This document shows, piece by piece, positions 33,270 through 41,443 of a stretch of DNA of 64,000 nt. This DNA comes from Bradyrhizobium iriomotense (GTDB lineage: Bacteria; Pseudomonadota; Alphaproteobacteria; Rhizobiales; Xanthobacteraceae): assembly GCF_030160715.1 (NCBI RefSeq), contig NZ_BSOW01000008.1, positions 212,464 through 276,463 of the forward strand. Direction: 5' to 3'. The stretch's first letter is position 1. Every line of letters starts with the position of its first letter. Position numbers and translations under genes: made by a program. The notes beneath the pieces were generated by a model. The model ran no database searches and was not told where the DNA came from. It worked only from the letters and a program-made list of their open reading frames with translations.

Positions 33270-33854
33270 CTAACGCAGGCCATCTTCGCCCTTGATCTCT
33301 GCAACCGTTAAGCCCCCGACCCGCGGCAGCGGGCGGCCGCTGTCGGTGACGGCGACCGCGACCATGATCTCGTTGGCCCGCGGCGCGTCGTTGATCTGCA
33401 CTTCCATGCCGTCGAAATGGCTGCGCACGAAGGCCGCGTCCTTGTGGCCCAAGGGAATGTCGAGCGTCGTGCCGGGCCCGCTGCGCTTCTTCGACGACGG
33501 GATCAGCGCCGCGCCCTTGCTCAGCACTTTACGCACCGGCGCCCCCATCTTCGGATGCAGGATCGCAGCCGCGTGCTCGAGCTCGCCGTTCTCGCCGACG
33601 GCGGCAGCCTTGCCATAGCTCTGCACCTTGGCACCGTCGATGCCGAGCGCCGCGACAGCACGCTTCGACAACAACTCGCCGAGCTCCTCGCCGATCGCGA
33701 TCAGTGGCGAGAGGTCCTCGACATATTTTCCGGCAAATGGATTCTCGATCACGGCAATCGCCGCGGCGCGCCGGGTCGGCGGCGACACGGACCTTCCCAT
33801 CTCCATCTGCGTCTCTTCGACGACGGTGACGATCTTGCGGATGATCGCGCTCAT
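33270..33854 (-). CDS. AA_synth-family protein (PF06684-like) of the nicotinate island
   Basis: 194 residues: IRKIVTVVEETQMEMGRSVSPPTRRAAAIAVIENPFAGKYVEDLSPLIAIGEELGELLSKRAVAAL, then ELEHAAAILHPKMGAPVRKVLSKGAALIPSSKKRSGPGTTLDIPLGHKDAAFVRSHFDG. This matches the family called amino acid synthesis protein, whose molecular function is not established. No signal peptide or membrane segment. It lies 15 bp after the UPF0280 gene and in the same operon as 6-hydroxynicotinate reductase, so a role in cofactor assembly or in handling 2-formylglutarate is possible but untested. Confidence 0.83.
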   Translation of the reverse strand: MSAIIRKIVTVVEETQMEMGRSVSPPTRRAAAIAVIENPFAGKYVEDLSPLIAIGEELGELLSKRAVAALGIDGAKVQSYGKAAAVGENGELEHAAAILHPKMGAPVRKVLSKGAALIPSSKKRSGPGTTLDIPLGHKDAAFVRSHFDGMEVQINDAPRANEIMVAVAVTDSGRPLPRVGGLTVAEIKGEDGLR

Positions 33855-33869
33855 GACTTGCTTCCCCGT

Positions 33870-34769
33870 TCAGGCATGGACCGGGCTCTTCGCGATACGG
33901 GCGCGCGGCCGCTGCCGATCAATATCCCTGGTGCCGATGACGAGCATATCACCACAAAGCCTGAGCACGGCACCCTCGATCAGTCCGCGATCGAACAATT
34001 GCCGTGCACATTCTGCGCCAGATTCGAGAGCTTCACGAATTTCTGTCTGCGACAATGCGCCGACGTCGCGGGTGACGAGACGCGCGCCGAGATCACTGTC
34101 GGGCTGGATCTCGTTCGCCGGACGGCGCTTGACCGCCGGATGCCCGGGCAGATCGACGGCATTGGCGATGACGGTCGCGGCCGCATCAGCTTGCGAGGCC
34201 GTCGCAGCCAGCACCGTCACCGCGTCGGCAATCCCGAGCGAGAAGCTGCGGCCATGGCGCCCACTGGTCGCGATGCCGCGGACCGGATCGTCTGCACCGA
34301 TCGTCATCGTCCGCATCACGCCGTCACGATCGGGCCGATCCATCAGGCCGATGGTAAAGCGCTCGCCCTCACCAAGATGAAGCGCAATATCGCCGCCATT
34401 GTTGACGTAGGCCTGGTCGAGCTGCGCAGCATTCAGCATGGCGCTCAGGATTTCCTCCGCGACGCTGCCGGCGACCGCGGCCATCGGCGTGATGAAGCAA
34501 TCGACGGCATAGGGTACGACGGCCGCGGACATGCGCCGCGCAACGACACCTTGCAGACAGGATTGCGCCGGAAGCGCTGCCTTGCGCAACTCGGTCAACT
34601 CGGAGCAGAGCTCGTCGAGCAGCCCGTTGAAACGTCGCGCCGCCGCCTCATAGGCCACGCGCACCCGGTGCTCGGTCCCCCTCGCCTCCACGATCAGATC
34701 AATCGGACCATCCTGCAAATGCAGCCGCCGGCCATCAGACAGCAATGCGATTTGCGGGAGCCTCCTCAT
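33870..34769 (-). CDS. UPF0280-family (ApbE-like fold) protein
   Basis: 299 residues: VEARGTEHRVRVAYEAAARRFNGLLDELCSELTELR, VARRMSAAVVPYAVDCFITPMAAVAGSVAEEILSAML, DQAYVNNGGDIALHLGEGERFTIGLMDRPD and GIATSGRHGRSFSLGIADAVTVLAATASQADAAATVIANAV. The NNGGDIALHL and GIATSGRxGRS blocks and the AxADAxAT-like region mirror ApbE flavin transferases, to whose fold superfamily UPF0280 belongs. The start at 34769 makes an ATGA overlap with the hnr stop (a GTG at 34799 is less likely). A flavin-attachment role for the reductase encoded just upstream is an attractive inference. Confidence 0.85.
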   Translation of the reverse strand: MRRLPQIALLSDGRRLHLQDGPIDLIVEARGTEHRVRVAYEAAARRFNGLLDELCSELTELRKAALPAQSCLQGVVARRMSAAVVPYAVDCFITPMAAVAGSVAEEILSAMLNAAQLDQAYVNNGGDIALHLGEGERFTIGLMDRPDRDGVMRTMTIGADDPVRGIATSGRHGRSFSLGIADAVTVLAATASQADAAATVIANAVDLPGHPAVKRRPANEIQPDSDLGARLVTRDVGALSQTEIREALESGAECARQLFDRGLIEGAVLRLCGDMLVIGTRDIDRQRPRARIAKSPVHA

Positions 34770-36223
34770 GCGCGCCGCCCTGGAAGCGGGTTCTGCCACG
34801 GCACCTGGCGGATATCATCGCTCTCCTGGACCTCGGACAGCGGGCGAACATGGTCCATGTGGCCCCCGAGCGCGGCATAGTCGGACAGCCGCATCGTGAA
34901 CTCGATCGGCGCGACCAGGGCCGGCGTCGGCACATAGCCGAACGCACCGGCTGGCATCTGCGTGACATCGACCATGTAGGTGATGCCGCCGCCGGGCCAG
35001 ACATAAACCGGCGCGCCGCCGCTGGTGACGCGCGTCAGCGCATCCTTCACCGAGCGCGTCAGACGCACCGGATTGTCGGTGACGCCGGCGCGCAAGGAGC
35101 CGCCGGCCCCCGCCATGAACAGCACGGTGCACAAGGCCGGCTCGCAATTCTCCTGGATGCGCTCGACCGAGAATCGCAAGTCGGCAGGCATCTCGGTCTC
35201 GACCGGCTTCAAGGTCTCGTCGAGCACGTAGTAGGACGCGTGCTCGCCGGTCGTGGAGACCATCAGCATGGACAGTCCGGGCCTCGCTTCCTTGGCATTG
35301 AAGGGACCGAGGATCGACAGCGGATCGGAGATGTTGGTGCCGCCCCAGCCCGTGCCGGGATCGGCGACCTGAAAATAGCGGCCGGGCGTCGAGCGCCGGC
35401 CCTTCATCTTGATGCCGGTGTCGGCGATGTCGAGCAGCTTGCCGGCCTGGTGCTCGCTGAGCACGCCGGTGATGTGATCATCGACCACGACGACCTCATC
35501 GACCTTGCCGTGCCACTGTTTTGCGAACATGCCGATCGTCGCCGAGCCGCAGCCGACCCGCATGCGTTCTTCCTTCACGCCGTTGACGATCGGCGGCTCT
35601 CCCGCCTGCACCACCACCGTCGCGCCGCCGTCGATCGTGAACTCGACCGGCTTGCAGTTGGAGAGGTCCATCAGCGTGTCGCAGGTGACGCGGCCCTCCT
35701 TCTTGGACCCGCCGGTCAGATGATGCACGCCGCCAAGCGAGAGCATCTGCGAGCCGTATTCGCTGGTCGTGACGTGACCGACCGCCTCGCCCTGCGCGCG
35801 GACAACCGCGCTTTCCGGGCCGAGATAGCGGTCGGTGTCGATCTTCACCTTGACGCCGCAATAAGAGAAGATGCCTTCGGTCACGACGGTGACCATGTCG
35901 ACGCCATCGACTTCCGACGAGACGATGAACGGCGCCGGCTTGTAGTCGGGATAGGTGGTGCCCGCGCCGATCGCCGTGACGAAGGTCGAGGGTTCGTGGA
36001 CGATCTTGCCGTCCCAATCCTCGCTACGGCTGAACGGCACCAGCTTGCCGCCATGCGATACCGTGCGCTCGAGGATGATATGCGGATCGACGCGGACGAG
36101 CTTGCCGTCGTGGTTGGCGTAGCGGTCGCAGGCGCCCGCCGCGCCCGGCTTGATGTAGCACATCACCGGACAGGCATCGCAGCGGATCTTGTCGGAGGCA
36201 GCGCTCGTCGCTTCAGTCACCAT
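34766..36223 (-). CDS. hnr: 6-hydroxynicotinate reductase
   Basis: 485 residues matching the 6-hydroxynicotinate reductase family known from Eubacterium barkeri. An N-terminal iron-sulfur segment CDACPVMCYIKPGAAGACDRYA has Cys15, Cys18, Cys22 and Cys32; further Cys lie at 122, 181, 190 and 225 and near ENCEPALC. The enzyme reduces 6-hydroxynicotinate to 1,4,5,6-tetrahydro-6-oxonicotinate, using low-potential electrons through Fe-S clusters and a covalently bound flavin in the Eubacterium enzyme. GSAT at 226-229 and GGAT at 199-202 are weak candidates for a flavin site. It is divergent from nicAB and heads the operon that continues with UPF0280, AA_synth and the importer. Confidence 0.9.
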   Translation of the reverse strand: MVTEATSAASDKIRCDACPVMCYIKPGAAGACDRYANHDGKLVRVDPHIILERTVSHGGKLVPFSRSEDWDGKIVHEPSTFVTAIGAGTTYPDYKPAPFIVSSEVDGVDMVTVVTEGIFSYCGVKVKIDTDRYLGPESAVVRAQGEAVGHVTTSEYGSQMLSLGGVHHLTGGSKKEGRVTCDTLMDLSNCKPVEFTIDGGATVVVQAGEPPIVNGVKEERMRVGCGSATIGMFAKQWHGKVDEVVVVDDHITGVLSEHQAGKLLDIADTGIKMKGRRSTPGRYFQVADPGTGWGGTNISDPLSILGPFNAKEARPGLSMLMVSTTGEHASYYVLDETLKPVETEMPADLRFSVERIQENCEPALCTVLFMAGAGGSLRAGVTDNPVRLTRSVKDALTRVTSGGAPVYVWPGGGITYMVDVTQMPAGAFGYVPTPALVAPIEFTMRLSDYAALGGHMDHVRPLSEVQESDDIRQVPWQNPLPGRRA

Positions 36224-36253
36224 GTCAAAGCCAGCGGATCACGGCGGTTATCA

Positions 36254-36265
36254 TTCGTATACGAA
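36254..36265. promoter_or_regulatory. TTCGTATACGAA operator in front of hnr
   Basis: Perfect 12-bp palindrome TTCGTATACGAA, 31 bp upstream of the hnr start codon. It matches the consensus TTYGTRTACRAA also found before nicA and between fpr and ena, and is close enough to the start to block transcription or elongation. Confidence 0.62.
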
Positions 36266-36404
36266 CGATGTTGCGCGCGATGCCGGAAGCTGTCAAGCGG
36301 CGCCACCGGCAAAACCGTGAGGCTGCCGAATAAAACCTCATCTGCCTGCCCGCTTTGTCCACAAAGCGGGCAACCGCGCTGCACTGCGGCATGCGGCGCT
36401 TGCA

Positions 36405-36420
36405 CGTTTGTGTACAAACG
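36405..36420. promoter_or_regulatory. CGTTTGTGTACAAACG operator in front of nicAB
   Basis: Inverted repeat CGTTTGT-GT-ACAAACG; the inner 12 bp, TTTGTGTACAAA (36407-36418), fit TTYGTRTACRAA. It lies 52 bp upstream of the nicA start, on the other side of the same divergent intergenic region as the hnr box, suggesting coordinate repression of both operons. Confidence 0.62.
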
Positions 36421-36471
36421 GTATCGTCCGACTCTCCAATTTGACACGCGCACGCACGGCCGGGACCAGAG

Positions 36472-36954
36472 ATGACGCAGACAATGATCCGCCTCACCGT
36501 AAATGGCAGGATCCATGACGTCGCCGCCGCGCCGGAGACACCGCTGCTCTACGTGCTGCGCAACGACCTCGCGCTCAACGGTCCCAAATATGGCTGCGGC
36601 CTCGGCGAATGCGGCACCTGTACTGTCCTGGTCGATGGCGCCGCCGCGCGTTCCTGCGTCATTCCGATCAGCGGCTGCGCCGGGCGCGACATCGTGACGC
36701 TCGAAGGGCTCGGCACGCGCGACAAGCCCGACCCGGTGCAACAGGCCTTCATCGACGAGCAGGCCGCACAATGCGGCTACTGCCTCAACGGCATGATCAT
36801 GACCACCAAGGCGCTGCTTGCGATCAACCCGCACCCCACCGAGCAGGAGGCGATGGCGGCGCTGCGCTACAATCTCTGCCGCTGCGGCACGCATGTCGAA
36901 ATCCTCCGCGCCGTGATGCGCGCATCGGGCCAGCTTGCCGAGGCCGGTGATTGA
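36472..36954 (+). CDS. nicA: Nicotinate dehydrogenase small (2Fe-2S) subunit
   Basis: 160 residues with the two [2Fe-2S] domains of the xanthine dehydrogenase family: plant-ferredoxin-type Cys42, Cys47, Cys50 and Cys62 (YGCGLGECGTCTVLVDG ... SC) and C-terminal Cys101, Cys104, Cys136 and Cys138 (CGYCLNGM, CRCGTH). It carries electrons from the molybdenum site of NicB to the cytochrome c domains. The pair hydroxylates nicotinate at C6 with water as oxygen source. Start ATG at 36472 (or 36484); its stop overlaps the nicB ATG (TGATG). Confidence 0.9.
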   Translation: MTQTMIRLTVNGRIHDVAAAPETPLLYVLRNDLALNGPKYGCGLGECGTCTVLVDGAAARSCVIPISGCAGRDIVTLEGLGTRDKPDPVQQAFIDEQAAQCGYCLNGMIMTTKALLAINPHPTEQEAMAALRYNLCRCGTHVEILRAVMRASGQLAEAGD

Positions 36955-39900
36955 TGGCCTCCCCTGTTTCGAATGGATCTGAGCGGCGCTCCGGTTCGCT
37001 CGTCGTCGCCCGCGCGCTGGATGACGGCACGTCCGAGACCTTCGTCCGGATCACCGCGGACGGCTCGGTCAGTGCCTATAACGGCCATGTCGATCTCGGC
37101 ACTGGTATCCGCACCGCGCTCGGCCAGATCGTCGCCGAAGAGCTCGACGTATCCTTTGCCCGCGTCGTCGTGGTGCTCGGCGATACCGCCGTCGTGCCGA
37201 ACCAGGGCGCGACGATTGCGAGCGAGACGATCCAGATCACCGCCATTCCCCTGCGCAAGGCCGCCGCGCAGGCGCGGCATTTTCTGATCACGCGCGCCGC
37301 CGAACGGCTGGAGCTGCCGGCTGCGGATCTCGGCATCGAGGACGGGCTGGTTCGCGGCCACAATCGCAGCATCAGCTTTGGCGAGCTGATCGGCGACGAG
37401 ATCATCCGTCTCGAGCTCGCCGAGGACGTGCAGGTCAAGCCCGTCGGCGACTACGCCATCGTCGGCCGCTCCGTGCCGCGCGTCGACCTGCCGGCGAAGG
37501 CGACGGGCGAGCTGACCTTCGTCCACGACATCCGCCTGCCCGGCATGCTGCACGGCCGCGTCGTGCGCCCGCCCTATGCCGGCGTCGATGCCGGACCGTT
37601 CGTCGGCACAAGCCTGATAGCGGTGGACGAGTTCTCGGTGCGCGACATCCCTGGCCTCGTCGCCGTCGTGCGCATCGGCGACTTCGTCGGAATCGTCGCC
37701 GAGCGCGAGGAGAATGCGATTCTGGCCGCCAGCCGGCTCAAGGTGAGCTGGAAGCCGACGCCCGCCCTGCCCGATCTCGCCGATCTCGAGACTGCGCTGC
37801 GCGCCAACCCGTCGACGCCACGCACGCTGATCGACAAGGGCGACGTGACCACGGCAATCGCCGGCGCCGCCAAGCCGATGCAGCGCACTTATGTCTGGCC
37901 TTACCAGATGCACGCTTCGATCGGGCCGTCCTGTGCCGTCGCCGATTTTCAGGACGGCGCAATCCGCGTGTGGTCCGGAACGCAAAACCCGCACATCCTG
38001 CGCACCGACCTTGCCTTGCTGATCGAGCGGCCCGAGACCGAGATCGAAGTGATCCGGCTGGAGGCCGCCGGTTGCTACGGCCGCAACTGCGCCGATGATG
38101 TCACCGCGGACGCGCTGCTGCTGTCGCGCGCGGTCGGCCGGCCCGTGCGGGTGCAGTTGACGCGGGAGCAGGAGCACGCCTGGGAGCCGAAGGGCACCGC
38201 GCAGCTCATCGACGTCAATGGCGGGTTGAACGCCGACGGCGGCGTCGCCGGTTACGATCTCGCCACGCGCTATCCTTCGAACGCGGCGCCGACACTAGCT
38301 CTGCTTCTCACCGGCCGGATCTCGCCCGAGCCCGACGTGCTTCAGATGGGCGACCGCACCGCCATTCCGCCCTACGATTACGACCACATGCGCGTCGTCG
38401 CCCACGACATGCCGCCGATCGTACGCGCCTCCTGGTTTCGCGGCGTCTCGGCGCTGCCGAACACCTTTGCGCATGAATCCTATATCGACGAGCTCGCGAG
38501 CGAGGCCGGAGTCGATCCCATCGAATATCGCCTGCGCTATCTCAGGGATCAGCGCGCGGTCGATCTCGTCAATGCGGTCGCCGAGCGCGCCGGCTGGACG
38601 CCGCGGCCGGTGCGGCAGGACAAGGACGGCGAGATCGTGCATGGGCGCGGCTTCGCCTATGCGCTCTACGTGCACAGCAAGTTTCCCGGCTATGGCGCGG
38701 CGTGGTCGGCCTGGATCGCCGACGTCGCGGTGAACAAGACGACCGGCGATGTCAGCGTCACCCGCGTCGTCGCCGGACAGGATTCCGGATTGATGATCAA
38801 TCCGGACGGCGTGCGCCACCAGATCCAGGGCAACGTCATCCAGTCGACCAGCCGCGCGCTGATGGAGGAGGTCTCCTTCGAGCGCGGCGCGGTCGCGGCA
38901 CGCGAATGGGGCGCCTACCCGATCATCCCCTTCCCCGACGTGCCCAAGATCGACGTTCTGATGCTGCCGCGTCAGGACCAGCCGCCGCTCGGCGTCGGCG
39001 AGTCCGCCTCGGTGCCGAGCGCTGCGGCGATCGCGAATGCGATCTTCGATGCCACCGGCGTGCGTTTCCGCGAGCCGCCGTTCACGCCGGAGCGCATCCT
39101 CAGGGGTTTGCGTGGCAATGTTCCAACTGAGCCTCAGGCGTTAGCTGCGCCGGCGGCCGCCCCGACCAGCTCCTGGACCAACCCGTTTGCGAAACGCGCT
39201 GGCATCTTCGCAACGATGGCCGCGCTCTGCACGGCCGCGATCGGCATCGGCGCCGCCATGCTGCCGGGCCGCGCCATCGCGCCGATCGCGCGGCCCGATG
39301 TATCAGTCTATTCCACTGCCACGATCGCGCGCGGCGCAGAGCTCGCCGCGCTCGGCAATTGCGCGGAGTGCCACACCAGCATCCACGGCGCATTCAATGC
39401 CGGCGGCCGTGCGCTGGAGACGCCGTTCGGCACAATCCATAGCACCAACATCACCCCAGACGTCGAGACCGGCATCGGCGCCTGGTCCTATCCGGCCTTC
39501 GAGCGCGCGATGCGCGAGGGACTGCATCGCGACGGCCGGCAACTCTATCCCGCATTTCCCTACACGCATTTTGCGAAGACGAGCGACGCCGACATGCAGG
39601 CGCTGTACGCGTACCTGATGGCGCAACCCGCGGTGCGTGCGACCGCACTGAGCAATGCGCTCGCCTTCCCGTTCAATCTCCGGCCGCTGCTGGCGGGCTG
39701 GAATGCACTGTTCCATCGGACGGACGCACTGAAACCTGATCCGACCAAATCCGAGCAGTGGAATCGCGGCGCTTATCTCGTCGAGAGCCTCGGCCATTGC
39801 AGCGCCTGCCATTCGCCGCGCAATGCGCTCGGCGCCGAGCAGCGTAGTGCCTATCTCGCCGGCGGCTTTGCCGAGGGCTGGGAGGCGCCGGCGCTGACGT

Positions 39901-40478
39901 CGCTGTCGCGGTCGCCGATCCCCTGGAGCGAGGACGAGCTTTACGCCTATTTGCGCACCGGCTATTCGCGCTTCCACGGCGTGGCGGCGGGTCCGATGGC
40001 GCCCATCGTGCGGGATCTCGCCGCCCTGCCCGACCAGGACATTCGCGCGATGGCGGTCTATCTCGGCTCGTTCAACGACACCGCGATCGACCGGCAAGCA
40101 CAGGAGGCGCTCGCGGCCCAGCTCGAGAGCGCAACGCAAGTCACCACCACTGCCTCGACCGGCGCGCGGCTCTATCAGGGCGCCTGCGCCGTCTGCCACG
40201 AGGTCGGCGGCTTGCCGCTGTTCGGCAGCCGGCCCTCGCTTGCGCTCAACAGCAATCTGCACGGCGCGACGCCGGACAATCTCGTGCAGGTCATCCTGCA
40301 CGGCATCACCGAGCCCGCATCAAGCGACCTCGGCTACATGCCAGCCTTCAAGCAGAGCATGAGCGACGCGCAGGTCGAAGAGCTCGTCACCTTCCTGCGC
40401 AAGCAGTTCGCGCCGAACCAGCCGGCGTGGCGCGGCGTGCGCGAGACGATCGCGCGCGTGCGATCATCCACGCACTAA
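36954..40478 (+). CDS. nicB: Nicotinate dehydrogenase large subunit: molybdopterin domain fused to tri-haem cytochrome c
   Basis: 1174 residues. About 1-735 is the molybdopterin domain of the xanthine dehydrogenase family (GHVDLGTGIRTALGQIVAEEL, SWFRGVSALPNTFAHESYIDELA, QPPLGVGESASVPSAAAIANAIFDATG). A hydrophobic anchor follows (GIFATMAALCTAAIGIGAAMLP). The C-terminal part has three haem c sites: CAECH at 803, CSACH at 949 and CAVCH at 1078. This is the architecture of Pseudomonas NicB and related cytochrome-linked dehydrogenases, which pass electrons to the respiratory chain. Assignment to nicotinate rather than another N-heterocycle or aldehyde rests on the hnr and ena neighbours. Convergent with the dioxygenase gene at 40475 (4-bp overlap). 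Confidence 0.87.
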   Translation: MASPVSNGSERRSGSLVVARALDDGTSETFVRITADGSVSAYNGHVDLGTGIRTALGQIVAEELDVSFARVVVVLGDTAVVPNQGATIASETIQITAIPLRKAAAQARHFLITRAAERLELPAADLGIEDGLVRGHNRSISFGELIGDEIIRLELAEDVQVKPVGDYAIVGRSVPRVDLPAKATGELTFVHDIRLPGMLHGRVVRPPYAGVDAGPFVGTSLIAVDEFSVRDIPGLVAVVRIGDFVGIVAEREENAILAASRLKVSWKPTPALPDLADLETALRANPSTPRTLIDKGDVTTAIAGAAKPMQRTYVWPYQMHASIGPSCAVADFQDGAIRVWSGTQNPHILRTDLALLIERPETEIEVIRLEAAGCYGRNCADDVTADALLLSRAVGRPVRVQLTREQEHAWEPKGTAQLIDVNGGLNADGGVAGYDLATRYPSNAAPTLALLLTGRISPEPDVLQMGDRTAIPPYDYDHMRVVAHDMPPIVRASWFRGVSALPNTFAHESYIDELASEAGVDPIEYRLRYLRDQRAVDLVNAVAERAGWTPRPVRQDKDGEIVHGRGFAYALYVHSKFPGYGAAWSAWIADVAVNKTTGDVSVTRVVAGQDSGLMINPDGVRHQIQGNVIQSTSRALMEEVSFERGAVAAREWGAYPIIPFPDVPKIDVLMLPRQDQPPLGVGESASVPSAAAIANAIFDATGVRFREPPFTPERILRGLRGNVPTEPQALAAPAAAPTSSWTNPFAKRAGIFATMAALCTAAIGIGAAMLPGRAIAPIARPDVSVYSTATIARGAELAALGNCAECHTSIHGAFNAGGRALETPFGTIHSTNITPDVETGIGAWSYPAFERAMREGLHRDGRQLYPAFPYTHFAKTSDADMQALYAYLMAQPAVRATALSNALAFPFNLRPLLAGWNALFHRTDALKPDPTKSEQWNRGAYLVESLGHCSACHSPRNALGAEQRSAYLAGGFAEGWEAPALTSLSRSPIPWSEDELYAYLRTGYSRFHGVAAGPMAPIVRDLAALPDQDIRAMAVYLGSFNDTAIDRQAQEALAAQLESATQVTTTASTGARLYQGACAVCHEVGGLPLFGSRPSLALNSNLHGATPDNLVQVILHGITEPASSDLGYMPAFKQSMSDAQVEELVTFLRKQFAPNQPAWRGVRETIARVRSSTH

Positions 40479-41443
40479 GCGTGCTTCTTCATCTCCACCG
40501 GCGGCGTGCCGTGGGTGTGGAAGGACTCGATCGTCTTCAGGCCCCAGGCCTGGCCCTTCTTGCGCTCCTCCTCCGTCCACACGATCGGCTTCCAGTCCGG
40601 CGCGAGGATGAGGCGCGCGCCGGCATTGGCGACTTCGACGCGGTTGCCGCCGGGCTCATAGACGTAGAGGAAGAAGGTCTGCTGGATCGCGTGCTTGTGC
40701 GGGCCGGTCTCGATGTAGACGCCGTTCTCCAGGAAGATGTCGGCAGCGCGCAAGATCTCCTCGCGGCTGTCGAGCGCGTAGGTGACATGGTGGAAGCGGC
40801 CGGGCACGCCGGAGTGGTCGAGCGAATAGGCGAAATCGTAGCTCTTGTTCGACATCGTCAGCCACATCGCGGCTTCCCGGCCGTCGTTGAGCACGATCTG
40901 CTCGGTGAGGCGGCAGCCGAGATAGGTCTCGAAGAACTCGCGGTTGGCCTTGATGTCGGCCGCGAGGCAGTTGAGATGGTCGAGGCGGCGCACATTGACG
41001 CCGCGCGCGGGAAAGCGCTGCGCCTGGTTCTTCAGTGCGGGCTTCAGCTCGGGCGGCGCCTGATACCACTCGGTCTCGTAATAGAGCTCGACGATGTGGC
41101 CGTCGGGATCGCGGCAGCGGAAGGTCGGACCCTGCCCCATGTCACCGTCGATCCAGCCGATGTCGAAGCCGGAGCCCTTGACTGCCGCGACGCGCCGCTC
41201 CAGCGCCTGCTGGCTGCGCGCACGCAGCGCCATGTGACCCATGCCCGAGGTCTTCGACGCCGTGAGTTTCAGCGAATAGCGCTCATAATCGTCCCAGCCG
41301 CGCAGATAGACCGACTCACCCTTCTGGCCGCTGACGGTCATGCCCATGACGTCGACGAAGAACTTCAGGCTCTCGTCGGGCTTTGGCGTCAACAGCTCCA
41401 TATGGCCGAGATGGGCGAGATCGAGGATCGGTTCGGGCTGCAT
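40475..41443 (-). CDS. Extradiol ring-cleavage dioxygenase, VOC type (catechol 2,3-dioxygenase family)
   Basis: 322 residues with two vicinal-oxygen-chelate halves: AHLGHMELLTPKPDESLKFFVDVMGMTVSGQKGESVYLRGWDDYERYSL (about 10-65) and VNVRRLDHLNCLAADIKANREFFETYLGCRLTEQIV (about 145-185), then GRFHHVTYALDSREEILRAADIF and a final VYEPGGNRVEVA. Fe(II) ligands are probably the His in RLDHLN, the His in FHHVTY and the Glu in NRVEVA. The ATG at 41443 has GGAGG five bases upstream. The gene is preceded by the same promoter/operator as tetR at 20701, so it belongs to that regulon and may provide its ring cleavage. Confidence 0.9.
   Translation of the reverse strand: MQPEPILDLAHLGHMELLTPKPDESLKFFVDVMGMTVSGQKGESVYLRGWDDYERYSLKLTASKTSGMGHMALRARSQQALERRVAAVKGSGFDIGWIDGDMGQGPTFRCRDPDGHIVELYYETEWYQAPPELKPALKNQAQRFPARGVNVRRLDHLNCLAADIKANREFFETYLGCRLTEQIVLNDGREAAMWLTMSNKSYDFAYSLDHSGVPGRFHHVTYALDSREEILRAADIFLENGVYIETGPHKHAIQQTFFLYVYEPGGNRVEVANAGARLILAPDWKPIVWTEEERKKGQAWGLKTIESFHTHGTPPVEMKKHA

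Noticed and set aside
36361..36471. TTGACA at 36441 as a -35 box for nicA
   Set aside because: It lies only about 30 bp before the start codon and no A/T-rich -10 follows at proper spacing.
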